From Mycocentrospora acerina (taxonomy: Eukaryota > Ascomycota > Dothideomycetes > Pleosporales), in the NCBI GenBank assembly GCA_022701365.1, contig JAKUHH010000396.1:310001-374000 (forward strand): a stretch of 64,000 bases of DNA, written 5' to 3'. The translations under genes were made by a program, and so were the position numbers. How positions within the stretch are numbered: position 1 is the stretch's first letter; each line of letters opens with the position of its first letter. Shown here piece by piece: positions 43,434 to 54,762 of the stretch. Below the pieces are notes generated by a model. It was given only the letters and a program-made list of their open reading frames with translations, was not told the DNA's origin and made no database searches.

Positions 43434-45676
43434 ATGCCATATATCTCTGGGTTCTCGGACAATCCGTTCCGTACACATGACGATCTTGTATGCGCTGCTC
43501 TTGCACTCATAGCACCGCTTGACCAGTACAAATCCCCACAGAGTGCTCGAATCAAATTAGCAACCTCCACCGGTGCAGGCTTCAGCGAGACCGCTGCCCA
43601 ACTCGAAGGTTTCGCACGTCCATTATGGGTAGTCGCAGATTTGTTGCGTCTTCAAGTACAGAGTCCAAGCTCAGATCAGTCATCTATCAGTCTTACTTCC
43701 TTCACCAATACTCACCTTGAGACATGGATTGAAGGTCTTGAGGCTGGTACGAATCCAGAATCCTCCGAATACTGGGGCGACCTGTTCAGTTTTGACCAGA
43801 AAATGGTAGAGATGGAGTCCATCGCCTACGCACTTCTTCTCAACCCAGAAGCTTTCAGTTTTTCTTCTCCAACCGAGGAAAGTCGGAAAGCGCGTAGCAA
43901 TCTCATAAGGTGGTTGAGGCAGATCAACGACCACAAGATGCCACAAAGTAACTGGCTTTGGTTCCGTGTATTCGTCAACCTCGCCCTCGTGAAGAGCCTG
44001 GGGGTGCCTCTGGAAGAGGTCAAGCAATACATTGATGAGAGCTTATTGCTTCTGGATACATTCTATCTCGGCGAAGGATGGAGCTCCGATGGTTTCTGGT
44101 GCAGCGATAGAAAGCAAGCCGACTATTACTCCGGAAGCTTCGCGATTCAATTCGCACAGCTGCTGTTTGTGCGCTTTGCCTCGGATTATGATTTAGAGAG
44201 AACAATCAGATACAAAGAACAAGCCAAGGACTTTTCGAGGGGATATTGGCGGTACTTTGGACCTAGCGGTGCGGCGATACCATTTGGTCGCAGCCTGACA
44301 TATCGTTTCGCTTTTGCTGCGTTCTGGGCTGCTGCGGCGGTCGCGAATGTCGAACTGTCCACTCCAGTAAACCAAGTTGGTACTGTAAAGGGCTTGCTGT
44401 TGAGACATTTGCGTTGGTGGGCGAAACAACCTGCCATCTTCAACACGGATGGTACGCTCAATATCGGATACACATATCCAAACATGTATCTGTCTGAGGA
44501 CTACAACTCTCCGCAGAGCGTCTATTGGTGTTTGAAGTCTTTTCTTATCCTCGGGATTGACAAATCACATGCGTTCTGGTCGAGCGAGGAGCTTCCATAT
44601 CCCTCCGTCAACAGCGGGCAAGAGGTGGGTGGGAGTTCCAATGAGTCCGAAGAAGTGAAGATGATATGGCCACCCCGCCAGATCCTTTGCAACACACCTC
44701 AACACCACTTCCTCCTTTCCTCTGGCCAATCAACCTCCAAACGATTTAAAGCGCGCGAAGCCAAGTACGGCAAACTCGCCTACTCCTCTGCATTCGGATT
44801 CAGTGTACCATGCGGACCGTTTTTAGAACAGATTGCGCCTGACTCAACCCTTGCGGCGACTTTTGATGACAACGAGGAAGATTGGAAGACTAGGTGGAAT
44901 CCGTACGCTGTACAGGGTGGTAAGTTGAGTCTCGACGGTCGTGGCGGAGAGGCGGTGCCGACACTAGTGAGTTGCTGGAAACCGTGGAAACAGAAAGACG
45001 TGATCTTGAGAACAACTTTGATACCGCCGTTTAAGAGGTGGCCTGGGTGGCACTTGAGAATTCACCGCGTTGAGTGGACAGCGAGATGGGGAGGGGAAGC
45101 TTTAAGACTCGTGGACGGCGGGTTTGCATCGAGTGCGCAGACGCAGAGAGGCGCCTCAATCTTCGAATGGCCAATGAGAACATTGTTCGAAGGCCGCAGT
45201 GATGAGAAAAAGGAGGAAGGCTGGTGGAGAGACGAGAAAAGCGCCTTGGTCTTGTCTGAGTCTGGAGCGAGCGGCGTTGCGAATTTGACAGCAGACTTCA
45301 TCGACTTCGCTTCCCAATCGAAGTTTACTGCGAGGAGTGAGTCATCTATCGTTCGTGCGGACCCAAACACGTAAGTGCCTGTTCAAACTCGTATGCAGCT
45401 CTCAACGCAAGTCCACTAACCCGTACCTGAACCCGTAGGAATCTCATAGCGCAGCGGAGTCTTATCCCGGTTGTTCGGCATCGCATCGAAATGGGGAGCA
45501 CAAGTGACGAGGAAGATTCCACTACTTCAGTTTCAGCTGTCTTCATCACAGGAGTCTTTGCCGTGGAGGCACAAGCGCAGAGCGGCCTCGAGGAGATGTG
45601 GAAGATTTGGTCTGACCGGCCAAAAGGGCGCATCGTCTTGGACGAAGACGGTTCACAAGTACAGCTGTTCAGCTAG
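43434..45676 (+). CDS. DUF2264 protein (GH154-type, putative exo-beta-glucuronidase)
   Basis: Two exons, 43434-45370 and 45439-45676, joined over a 68-nt GTAAGT...TAG intron; 724 residues. I chose the ATG giving MPYISGFSDNPF because family members begin this way; an in-frame ATG at 43383 would add 17 residues. DUF2264 landmarks: FRTHDDLV, GAGFSETAAQLEGFARPLWV (about 50-70), NWLWFRVFVNLALVKSLG, GWSSDGF, DYYSGSFAIQFAQLL, RGYWRYFGPSGAAIPFGRSLTYR (given here in part) and NMYLSEDYNSPQSVYWCLKS. The C-terminal third is beta-rich. To my knowledge DUF2264 is the CAZy family GH154, with a bacterial member acting as an exo-beta-glucuronidase in arabinogalactan breakdown. No clear signal peptide, so probably intracellular. 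It follows the MFS gene on the same strand by 243 bp. Confidence 0.88.
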
Positions 45677-46049
45677 AGAATCCTCCAATGTATGCGATAT
45701 AGTGTTGCTGCTTGCAGATGTTTGCTGTGCTGTCACTCGAGGATGTATTTTGTGACGAGCGGCCCCGGGCGTGTCCATAGAACTGCCCTTGAATTGCATC
45801 TGCAGGCTTTCTACTGTCGACGTAGAGTTTTGTGCATGGAATTGAGGTCTCTCGAATCGTTTGCGGCGGGGCTTTCGTATCTGCGACACACTTGCACGGT
45901 GGTGTATATCATAGTGGGTGGTGTTGTAGGTTACCTTCTAAACGGACGGTAGACCCCTCTCCGTCGCCAAGGCAGTCATGCCGCTGATTAATGATTACTG
46001 TGGAAGTAATTTAAATGTAACTGTCTACTGCGTTAGGTTTCAATTCGTT
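45677..46049. other. 3' flank of the DUF2264 gene
   Basis: About 370 bp, no gene. A 3' UTR region passes into AT-rich sequence at the edge of tandem family C. Confidence 0.4.
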
Positions 46050-46990
46050 TCACCGTTAAATTTTCTGTTCGTGCGATCTGTTTGTATCGTACAGCGAAGT
46101 CGTGCAGTAGGCAGGTGTCGCACACCAGTCCGTATAACGATAACATCTTTCGCTAGTTAGATCAGAGTCTACGCTCTAGAATTCGAAGTTTTTTGGCTTC
46201 TGAGTCTATGAATATTGATCTAAAGGCGATTCTATGCACGCATTGTAGTGTTCTTGTTGTGCGGGTGAGGTTGTGCGTAGACCGGAACAGCGACACAGCG
46301 ACCTACGTAGTCCGTATTAGTATAATTCCTTCCGCTCATTAGAGTAGAAGCTACGCGTATAGATGTAGTTTAATCCTTACATCGTCCTTATATGATTCAA
46401 TTATAGAACAATTCTGTTGAGGCATTCTAGTGTTCTGTTGCACAAATAAGGTCGCATGTTAGGCGGGAGCAGATACCCAGCTAGTCTGTCTTGAGACAGC
46501 TTCCTTCGCTCGTCAGATTAAACCATGCGCGTTGAACTATAGATTCATCTTCACATTCTTCATCAATATCTCGATTTCAGGATAAATCTGTCGACGCGTT
46601 GTGGTGCTTGTGTTGCACAGGTGAAGTCGTGTAGGTGGGAGCGGTTACCTAGTCAGTACGACTTGAAGTAGCACCTTTCGTTTAATGAATGAGACCTAGC
46701 GCTTTAAGAATTCGATACATGTCAATATAAAATGTTATTCTCTAGATTTCAGGACAAGTTCTGTCGATGCGGTGAAGTGTACGTGAATTCGTAAAGTCGT
46801 GTTTTGGGTAGCACCAGCCACGCAGCCCGGCCTGTCTTGACACATTTCCTTCCGCTTGTTGAACCAGACTCTGTGCACTGAACTGTAAGTTTCCCTGCAC
46901 TTCATATGTCTGTTTCAAGATTTTTGGACGATCCTGTCTGTGTGTTGTGATTTTCTGCAGCACCGAGATCGGTTGTTGTGTGAGGGCTAG
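46050..46990. repeat. Tandem repeat family C, about 175-bp units, about six copies
   Basis: A block like TCTGTCGACGCGTTGTGGTG is seen near 46233, 46412, 46588, 46762 and 46933 (spacing 179, 176, 174 and 171 bp), with an earlier weak copy near 46060. About 25 bp later each unit has AAGTCGTG and a GGGAGC / ACCAG patch, then CTTCCTTCGCT-like sequence, then an AT-rich linker ending in TTTCAGGA. Units are strongly diverged. No similarity to families A or B noticed on either strand. Confidence 0.75.
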
Positions 46991-48779
46991 GCGGCGCCCA
47001 AGCCGCTACTCTGATCACCACTACCGGTGCGGGAATGCGAGTGCTTCTTTGCATGAATTACCCTAAAAATAGAGGTATCAGCTGGTAAGAACTGGCAGAT
47101 TCTTCTCTCGTAATTCCACGGCCGAAGATCGCTTGCGGAAGGTGATCCATCACGCCGATGTGTTCCCTGCACGTAGCACGTGACTGTACTCGCTTCTCGT
47201 GTTCCATAGTGGCTGGCCTCACCATTTCGACGATTAGTCATAATGTGCTCAACCATCTCGTTCATACCGCATGCTCACACCATCTACGCACGATGGACGT
47301 GTGTTCTACAAGTCACCGGTGCAGCAACAAGGGCAACCGAAATCATCCGCACGAGACACGGTGGCTGACGTCGAATGTCGTAGCGCCTCACTCTTGTCAA
47401 CAACTGTGGCGACTACCGTCCGACAATACATTCACCTCTCCCTCAGGTTACAAGCTGTGTGTTGCTTCAATCGAGTCGAATTTCATGCGTGTACACTTTA
47501 CAGTCTCTGCACTACTCTCACACCTGCACGACCTCGATTGCTGAAACCTCTAAACGACTGGTTAGATAAGTGTAGCTGTAGGAGCAGCTTAACACAGAGC
47601 ACTATTTGCTAGGAACTACCATACTGATATACGAACGTCCCACAGCACCAGCTACATCTTTGGATGTTGCGGATACTCAAACCGGATTGGGATGTGGAGC
47701 AGGGTGGGCACAAGCCATTCTCCACCATCGGGCAGATTAAGGCGACATTCCAAGGTGCCTAGATCGAGCATCCGTCCTGCCACAAAGCTTGTTCACACTC
47801 GATGTCATCCGCAAGCAGTTTGTGGCACGTAATGAGATGTATTTTTCTCTTAGCGAAAGGCTTTCGGTCAGCTCCGTAGCGGTCACATACACAAGGGCCA
47901 ATGTTTAGTCTCGAGGACGTCCTTGTCTGTGATTTTACTTCTACCAGACCACATTTTCGTACGAACTACCGGTTGCCATTGTGGGCCTTGATTCTAGCAG
48001 CTCGCGTCGTCTTTCATAGAGAAGATACAGTGACATAATAGGGCCGAGTCTTACACACGTCATAACCATACTACGGGAATTATGTGTGTCATATTTCGGC
48101 AAAAGCAACGTCTGAGCGCGATCACCATTCCCAAACAAACCTACAAATTTTCTTGGCTTATTAACATGATTACCTGAACACTAAGAAATCAATCCTTGCC
48201 TGGGCTGGCTGCTATACACACAGCCAAACAGCCAGTCTTCATGCATTGCCAACATTCATCTATGAGTGCAGCGAAACGAGCAGCGCCGCTGAGGTAGACG
48301 CGCAGGGAAGACGCGGTTTAGCCCAAACGGCAGTGTCCGTACCGTGAATAGTACGTCATTAGGCGGCTATGATAAGCTTCCCTGGACTTATCGGTTATGC
48401 CGATCTTTTTGCCATCTGCTCAACCACGAGCATCAGGTTCCGATCGGAGCAGGACGATTGGAGTCTTTCTCGTTGCGCGAACCATGCAGCCAGCCATCGT
48501 GCTCTTAGTGTGCTAGACGTCGCTTGTTCCATAGCCGATTCCTTGGTCTTGCCATGTCGGGTCGTCCCCCGGGAGGTTTTGACATGGGCAGATCGCCTGT
48601 AACGTAGTGCCCGCACGGGCTAGGAATGCTACCCCGTGGGGCACTGTTGCGCGATTAAGGCAGGGACTTGCTTAAAGTCGCTGTGGAACCCACTTGTTCT
48701 TGCTCGCATCGACTCTGGCCTTCCATCTCTACCGACTGTTGATCTAGATTCAGCGAGAAGCTCGCACTCTGTTCTCAAG
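46991..48779. other. 1.8 kb without a convincing gene; promoter of AAAP permease at its right end
   Basis: Overlapping frames on both strands at 46987-47612 (up to 128 codons) show no domain and no good gene structure. 48369-48616 has overlapping frames on both strands, again unsupported. The most notable element is the hairpin at 48606-48645. The last 130 bp are probably the leader of the permease gene. Confidence 0.45.
48606..48645 (+). promoter_or_regulatory. Strong GC-rich hairpin 135 bp upstream of the permease ATG
   Basis: Arms AGTGCCC (48606-48612) and GGGCACT (48639-48645) pair perfectly. Inside them CACGGG (48614-48619) and CCCGTG (48633-48638) also pair, with one bulged G at 48613. 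The 13-nt loop can add TAG/CTA. This gives 13 bp of almost uninterrupted GC-rich stem. It may act as RNA in the 5' leader or as a palindromic binding site in DNA. Confidence 0.6.
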
Positions 48780-50413
48780 ATGGCGTTTGGCAACTATGAA
48801 GAGAAGAAATATGACGAAGAGACTGGCAATCAGCTCAACCCTACGACATCTGTTGCCAAAGGCTCGCAGAGACGGCTGTCGGCTGTCGAACATGACGCAG
48901 TGTTTGGTGAAATCACTGAAGATGGCCCCAACTACCGCAGTGTAAGCTAGCCTCAATATGGTAGTGATGTTGCTGACTTTATCCAGGTCGGGTGGAAAGG
49001 AACTACTGTGTTGATGTTGAAAACCCAAATCGGCTTGGGTGTTCTTTCGATTCCTCAAGTGTTTGACACTCTAGGGCTCATCCCTGGGATCATCGCCCTA
49101 CTGGTCATTGCTGCAATGACAAGCTGGTCGAACTATGTTGTTGGAAAATTCAAGCTACGACACGCCGATGTATACGGCATTGATGACGTGGGGAGAAAAC
49201 TGTTTGGACGTGCTGGTTACGAAATCTTCGGCATTGCCTTTGCACTCTGTAAGTCGCTATCCCCTTCAGAAATGGATTCATTAGCTGACAGCAAATAGTT
49301 TGGATCTTTGTTGCTGGCAGCGGCATACTGGGAATCTCCATAGGACTCAACGCCCTTTCTTCTCACGGAACCTGCACGGCTGTGTTTGTCGCAGTGGCCG
49401 CGATCATTGGATTTTCCCTAGGCAGCATTCAGACATTGGGACGCATTTCGTGGCTTGCATGGATTGGAGTTGTCAGCATCCTCTCATCGAGTACGTTCCA
49501 ATTACCGTGATTCACACAAGCATTGATTGAAACTAACAACCTTCACTTAGTTTTGACTTTGACCGTCTCTGTTGGACTCCAGGACCGACCCACCCTGGCA
49601 CCTCCCGGCCCGTGGAAGTCAGACTACCACCTTTTCACAAGCCCGAAAGCTTCCGATGCTTTCGCAGCTCTGTCCTCCATCGTTTTTGCCTACGCCGGCA
49701 CGCCTGCATTCTTCAACATCGTTTCCGAGATGCGCGAACCCCGTGATTACACCAAGGCTCTGGTCGTTTGCCAGAGTCTCATGACGGCTGTATACATCGC
49801 TATTGGTGTTGTAGTCTACTACTTCTGTGGATCTTACGTTGCGTCTCCTGCCCTCGGATCTGCCGGAGTTACCATGAAGAAGGTGTGCTACGGGCTCGCT
49901 CTGCCTGGCTTGATTGTCAGCACAACGCTTTTCGTTCACGTAAGTTTTTTCCCACGCTGAGGATAAGCCGTTGGCTAACTTGTTTGATAGTTCGCAGCCA
50001 AATACTTTTTCATCCGGTTCCTCCGCGGGTCCAAGCACCTTTCTCGCAACACGGCTATCCACTGGATGACTTGGATCGGTTGCACATTTAGCGTCACTGC
50101 CAGTGCGTACATCATCGCAAGCGCCATTCCTGTCTTCGGTGGACTTGTTTCTCTTATCGGCGCCCTTCTCGGAACATTGATGTGCATCCAACCAATGGCA
50201 TGCATGTGGCTATACGACCATTGGAGCGAGGGCAAGGTGCGAAAGACGGGCAAATGGATTGCCACGGTCTGCTGGTGCATCTTCATGATTGTTGCCGGAA
50301 CGTTCTTGACCGTTGCTGGAACCTACGGCTCTGTTGTGGGTATTATCGACGAGTACAACAAAACGGGTGGCTCGGCTGCATGGACTTGCGCCGACAACTC
50401 GAACTCTTCATAG
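48780..50413 (+). CDS. AAAP-family amino acid transporter (Aa_trans, MTR-like)
   Basis: Five exons: 48780-48941, 48987-49248, 49299-49490, 49551-49939 and 49991-50413; 475 residues. All introns are 45-60 nt, GT-AG, and keep frame through conserved segments. About 50 polar residues precede TM1 (VLMLKTQIGLGVLSIPQVF), which carries the IGxGxLxxP motif of the Aa_trans family. About eleven membrane spans follow; FAYAGTPAFFNIVSEMREP is the conserved loop with the proton-coupled carrier signature. Fungal members such as the Neurospora N-system permease Mtr import neutral and aromatic amino acids. A strong hairpin lies upstream. It converges with the AP-3 mu gene. Confidence 0.93.
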
Positions 50414-51606
50414 ATGGGTTGAATTCAATTTGCTGGGGTGTTTTACAATGATATGGTACTTTTTGCTCGCGTGATGTTCCTGCGGTTGGGGGTGAACGTT
50501 CTGTGATTCCAGCTCCTGATCCTGGCACTCGTCTCCTCAAGTCGCTTCATCAATACATTGGTATTTTAAGGAGGAGTAGAGATTTTGAAAGGGATTGATG
50601 CCGAAGCAGGAGTTTCGGTAGAAGCTGGGTCTGGGGAGAAGCCTTGCTGTTGGACTCGATCCCGCCTCTCATGCTGCCTACGGTCGACGTTTTGCCCTCG
50701 CTGATTGCGAATCCCACGTTCAGGCCCCTTCTTCTTCCCTGACAATCCCAATCTATTCCACTAGCAGAATGACAGGTCGTAGCAGGGACACGGCTGTTTA
50801 TATTCAGTACGTCGACGGAAACTTAGGGGTATATCGCCTCACTTCACCAGAATGCTCTCACGTGTTATAAATCAGGCATCTCCTGGACTTATTCGGATAT
50901 CCCTTGAGCCTGTATTTTCTGTTGCACCGCACGCACAGGTTCATGTCATGCCGTGTGACTGCATTGTCTGGCTTGAAGTAAGTCTGAAGTGAGGCCTTGG
51001 CCGCGAAGTTGAGTGGTCTCGAATAATCGATGCTGTACTCCGTCTGGGATTCTGGGTTCGTGAATCCTCGTTATGAGGTGGTTGAATTGAGGGATTCATT
51101 GTGTGGGCTGGATTGGAGGAAAGGCGAGAGCAAGAGGATGTATGCTTTACGGCTGGCCCCACTTTTTTCACTCCACTCCTGACAACAACTGCTGGAGTGA
51201 CCTTCACTTTGCAGCACACTCACACTTGAAGTAATCATATTTTTCTCCTCGTGTGTCTAGGGATTTAATGTAATCCCATGCTTTAACGAAACAATTCCCT
51301 CGAAGCCTGGGAACGACATCCAACCACATCATTTTCTTTGAATGATAACCCATTTGCTCCCCTTTCTTCCTCAAGTCCCAGTCAGGAAGACGCGCCGAGA
51401 GTAGGATCGAGACGGGGGCCTAAAGTCTTCAGTGTGAGCGCATCAAGACAAGATCGAACAGCAAGAGGGTGAGACCCGCTTCTGAGAAACGACAACAATC
51501 ACAAAACCCTTGCCGATTACAAGCCCTCACAACTCGTCGTATTCTCTAACACACCCTCAAGCGAGATGATGTAAAGCTTTTTATTCCACGTCTCTATTTT
51601 CTCCAT
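50414..51606. other. Convergent intergenic region, no gene seen
   Basis: About 1.2 kb between the 3' ends of the permease and AP-3 mu genes. A 92-codon minus-strand frame (50941-51219) has no recognisable feature. No repeats or RNA genes identified. Confidence 0.45.
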
Positions 51607-53348
51607 TCAACATCTGCTCTCTACCCCCTTTCGACTAACACACAGATACTTGACTCCTTTGTATGGTGTAACTCCACTCCCCAACCCCTTACTCCTCTGA
51701 TGATTCAAGTTCAGACTCTCGACTTTGATTCCGCTCGGCAACCAGCCCTTGACTGAGAAGCTGACAGTCGCGCAACTCGGCATGAGAACCTTGTTCTGTT
51801 TGATTCGCTTCGCATCTGCATCGACGGACGTGTTTTGGTCTCTTGATGTGGACGAGGGCGCTTGATAAGAAGAGTCGTCGTAGTCGTATGTGGATGCTGA
51901 GAATGACACGGGGCCGTCTAGTGCATCGGAAGACTCATCGTCCTGACCGATGACAGTCCCACGAAGTGTTGCTGTGGCGCCAACACCCCCTCCGCGGTCT
52001 TGAGACATGAGGAGGCTAATCTCTCGGCTGCTGACTGCCCATTGTATTTGGCGGTCCCCAGGAGCGTACGATGCATCGCCTGTGCCGCGCACAACGCGGA
52101 GGTCGGATACATTCTTCACACTAGCGGGCAGTGGAATATGTACAATCATCTGCTCAATGGCGGGTGCAGCAGTCGTACCAGCCGAAGAGAATCCTGCATT
52201 TCGCCCTAGCCCGCCTTTCAAGCTTGCGGTGCTTGGGTGCGGGCTTGGTGAATTACCCGTGAAGCGAGGATTCAGCTGCAGCCTTACTTCGAATTCTGAG
52301 CCTGTGGGGCCGAGAGAAGGATGTACGGAAACAGTGGCGGGGATGTTGAGCTTTGGTATTGATTTTGCTGTTGCAGATGTTGAAAAGGCATCGAGGGCTG
52401 TGGGACCTATAAGATCGGCTTCGTAGCCTGCGAGCACGAATTGGCCATCTGGTGGGACAAACGACAACTCGCCAGGCCGCTCTTTCCATCTGTTAAGCCT
52501 CACACATGGGTGAAAGACGGGAAGTGAGACGGTGTTGAGTATACCACCAGGACATCCAAGTTGGAGCAGCAGATCTGGTATGCCCGAGACCTTTGCTGTG
52601 AAAGCTATTGTGCCATTTGCAATTGCTGAGAGTGGGCGACCAGACGGTGACAGAGTAACCTCCAGCGTCTCCACAATATCAACATACATCTCATTCGACG
52701 TGTGCCGCACATTTGCCCTCCGCCAAGGCACCGGTGACGTCGTCGGTGTTGTGTTGGAGGGTCCCAAGCGCGGGCTCGGTCTTGAGGCCAGCGAGAAGGG
52801 TGTCGCAGCAGATGACAACGAGCTGGGTGTCGAGCTTGGCAATCCAACGCCTCCCAACAGGCTCTTTATGAAGTTGGGCGCCTCGACCACATCCCTCAGC
52901 GCGTTTGGTTCTGTGCAGGAAATGACTCCACCGTCGACCATCTCGTTCAACAGCTGTGCCACGACATCGTAATTGGCCTCGATCTTGTTCGCGAGCAAGG
53001 GCGGGCCCAGGAAGTCTTCTAGCACATCTCCAAGGCGGTGTATGAACTCGAGGACCTGGAGAGGCTCGGTGTCGGAGGCGCAGGGACAGAGGAAGAGCAG
53101 CTGGCCTTGTATGACCGAGTAGAGGAGCGTGGGAGGGTTTGTGGTGGGCAGAAACACCAGGGAGGGTCGCGGGGCGGGATGCGATAGGTACAGTGGCAGG
53201 ACGGTGCTGCTTGGCGGTGGACGGCCGTTGAAGACGTGTTCGAGGAGAGGAGTGCTTGTACGCGTTTAGCTGTGGGGGCATCTCCGTGGGCTGGCAGAAG
53301 GGCCTACTTGTGCTCGTCGAAGATGTAGAGGGCTTCTATGGTGCTCAT
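51607..53348 (-). CDS. APM3: AP-3 adaptor complex mu subunit
   Basis: Two exons, 53308-53348 and 51607-53254, with a 53-nt intron; 562 residues. The short first exon gives MSTIEALYIFDEH, which joins to NTPLLEHVFNGRPP, the canonical start of AP-3 mu (a longin-like N-domain that contacts the beta3 subunit). Residues about 60-120 (EFIHRLGDVLEDFLGPPLLANKIEANYDVVAQLLNEMVDGG, given as landmarks) are conserved in mu chains. The mu homology domain starts at about 190 (NEMYVDIVETLEVTLSPSG) and ends in PYKGVKYLCVS near the C-terminus. The complex sorts cargo from Golgi/endosomes to the vacuole. Several Ser/Gly-rich insertions between beta strands are typical of filamentous fungi. It diverges from the DMO2-like gene. 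Confidence 0.92.
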
Positions 53349-53593
53349 GTCTGCGGCTGGGGCTGCGCGCAGTCGATGCACGAGCCGACGAGTGAGGTCA
53401 GAAGAAAGTAGTGGGGTAAGTTTTGGCGGGGACCTGAGCCGTGAATGTCGCGACGCAGGCGGGCTGGTGGCTGGACAGGGGACCCCTGCGTCGGTCTCTG
53501 ATCCTCCGACATCATCTGGGCTTGTCGTGTGCTGCAGCAGCGACTCTTTTACTAGGCTGCGAGCGAGCACCTTGCATCCACTACGCCCACACA
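53349..53593. promoter_or_regulatory. Bidirectional promoter between APM3 and DMO2-like genes
   Basis: 245 bp between two divergent ATGs; GC-rich, with no TATA box noticed. Both genes are likely driven from this segment. Confidence 0.5.
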
Positions 53594-53927
53594 ATGTCGC
53601 AACAAGTCCAAACGCCAACGCTCCAAGAAGCCCTCAAGCAAGACAAGGCCCAGTTTGACGACTGCACGCCGTGTCGAGTAGTGGGTAAGACCCCTCTGAT
53701 TTTGCTCTCGACCTGCAGCAAGAATGTAGATTGATGCCAGCGCAGGAAGCGCAACCTTTGTCGGGCTTGGCGCCTTTACTTATGTCTCTGGACACTCGCA
53801 GCTCAAGGCACAAGAGGCTGTGATACGGAAGAGCAAAAGCATGTTTGGTATGGGCAGCAGAAGAGCGGCCATTACCACCACGTCGGCTGTTTTTGTGGGC
53901 CTGGGGGTGTACAGGTGGTTTGCATGA
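53594..53927 (+). CDS. Small mitochondrial membrane protein, DMO2/DMAC1-like (DUF4536)
   Basis: Two exons, 53594-53684 and 53746-53927, with a 61-nt GTAAGA...CAG intron; 90 residues. The spliced protein contains DDCTPCRVVGSATFVGLGAF followed by TYVSGHSQL and, after a basic loop with GMGSRRAAI, a second hydrophobic segment ending VGLGVYRWFA. The CxPCRVVG motif and two short hairpin-like membrane segments define the family of the distal membrane-arm assembly factor 1-like domain, linked to mitochondrial complex I assembly in animals. The unspliced frame stops early, so the gene is visible only after splicing. Confidence 0.82.
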
Positions 53928-54762
53928 GGTGGTGTGGGGGTACTCGAGGGGGTTTTTTGTCAGGAAGGATAAAGAAGTCAACCATCAATTATTAATTGTT
54001 ACATTTGTGGGAAAATGGGTTTCTAACAGATCAATCCTTTTAATGGTTGAAGCTCTGAACGATTGAGCCTTATGAATGATTGAGCCTATGAATGAACCTT
54101 GAAATGACTGAACCTCTGATGAAATGGAGCCTCTAAATACTTCGCCCACTAAAGGTCACGTCTCCAACTCATTATATTACTCAAAAATACAATCTTCAAC
54201 TGAAGAAATTCCCTGACAATTAAATACCTAAGCACTTGAATCTCTCGACATCTAAAGATCTTTCAACACTCAATTCTTCAAGTCCCCAAAATCTCTCAAC
54301 GCTCGAATTATTTTTACAACAAAGAAACGCATTTAAAAACAATCCACAGCATCACTACCAAAACGAAAAAAAAAAGAAATCCATTCATAATATTAAATCC
54401 ATCACACTACTGCACATGCAATCTTCCACACATTCGCACGCCAGGACTTTTTGTCCAGAACATTCCATTGCCAATGGCTCATTCTGGTCAAATTCGACCC
54501 CCCTTCGTTCTCCTTAAATCTGAACATCCTAGGTACAACGCACACAATAAAAAAAAGTTGTAAATGCCACACAATGCTTCTATTCTTCTACTCCATCCAA
54601 TGCATAAAGAATGCACCTGTCCAATGCGCCTCCGGGGTATGATGCAAAGAGTTCGTAACGTCATCGAAATGCCGGTCTTCTAGTCACAAATAGAGTAATT
54701 CGGCGTGGCCCGTCCTCGTGGGAAGCGTGGGCCGGTTGTGCTCAAGGTCCAGCGAGCGTGTA
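53928..54762. other. AT-rich convergent region with short imperfect repeats
   Basis: 835 bp, strikingly AT-rich compared with its neighbours. Between about 54050 and 54140 there are imperfect copies of GATTGAGCCT / GAATGAACCT at roughly 17-20 bp spacing, and from 54230 to 54300 CTCTCAACACTC-like near-repeats. No convincing gene. Confidence 0.5.

Noticed and set aside
47158..47612. Plus-strand frames of 128 and 113 codons
   Set aside because: They overlap each other and minus-strand frames, with Cys/His/Ser-rich but unstructured sequence; no domain.
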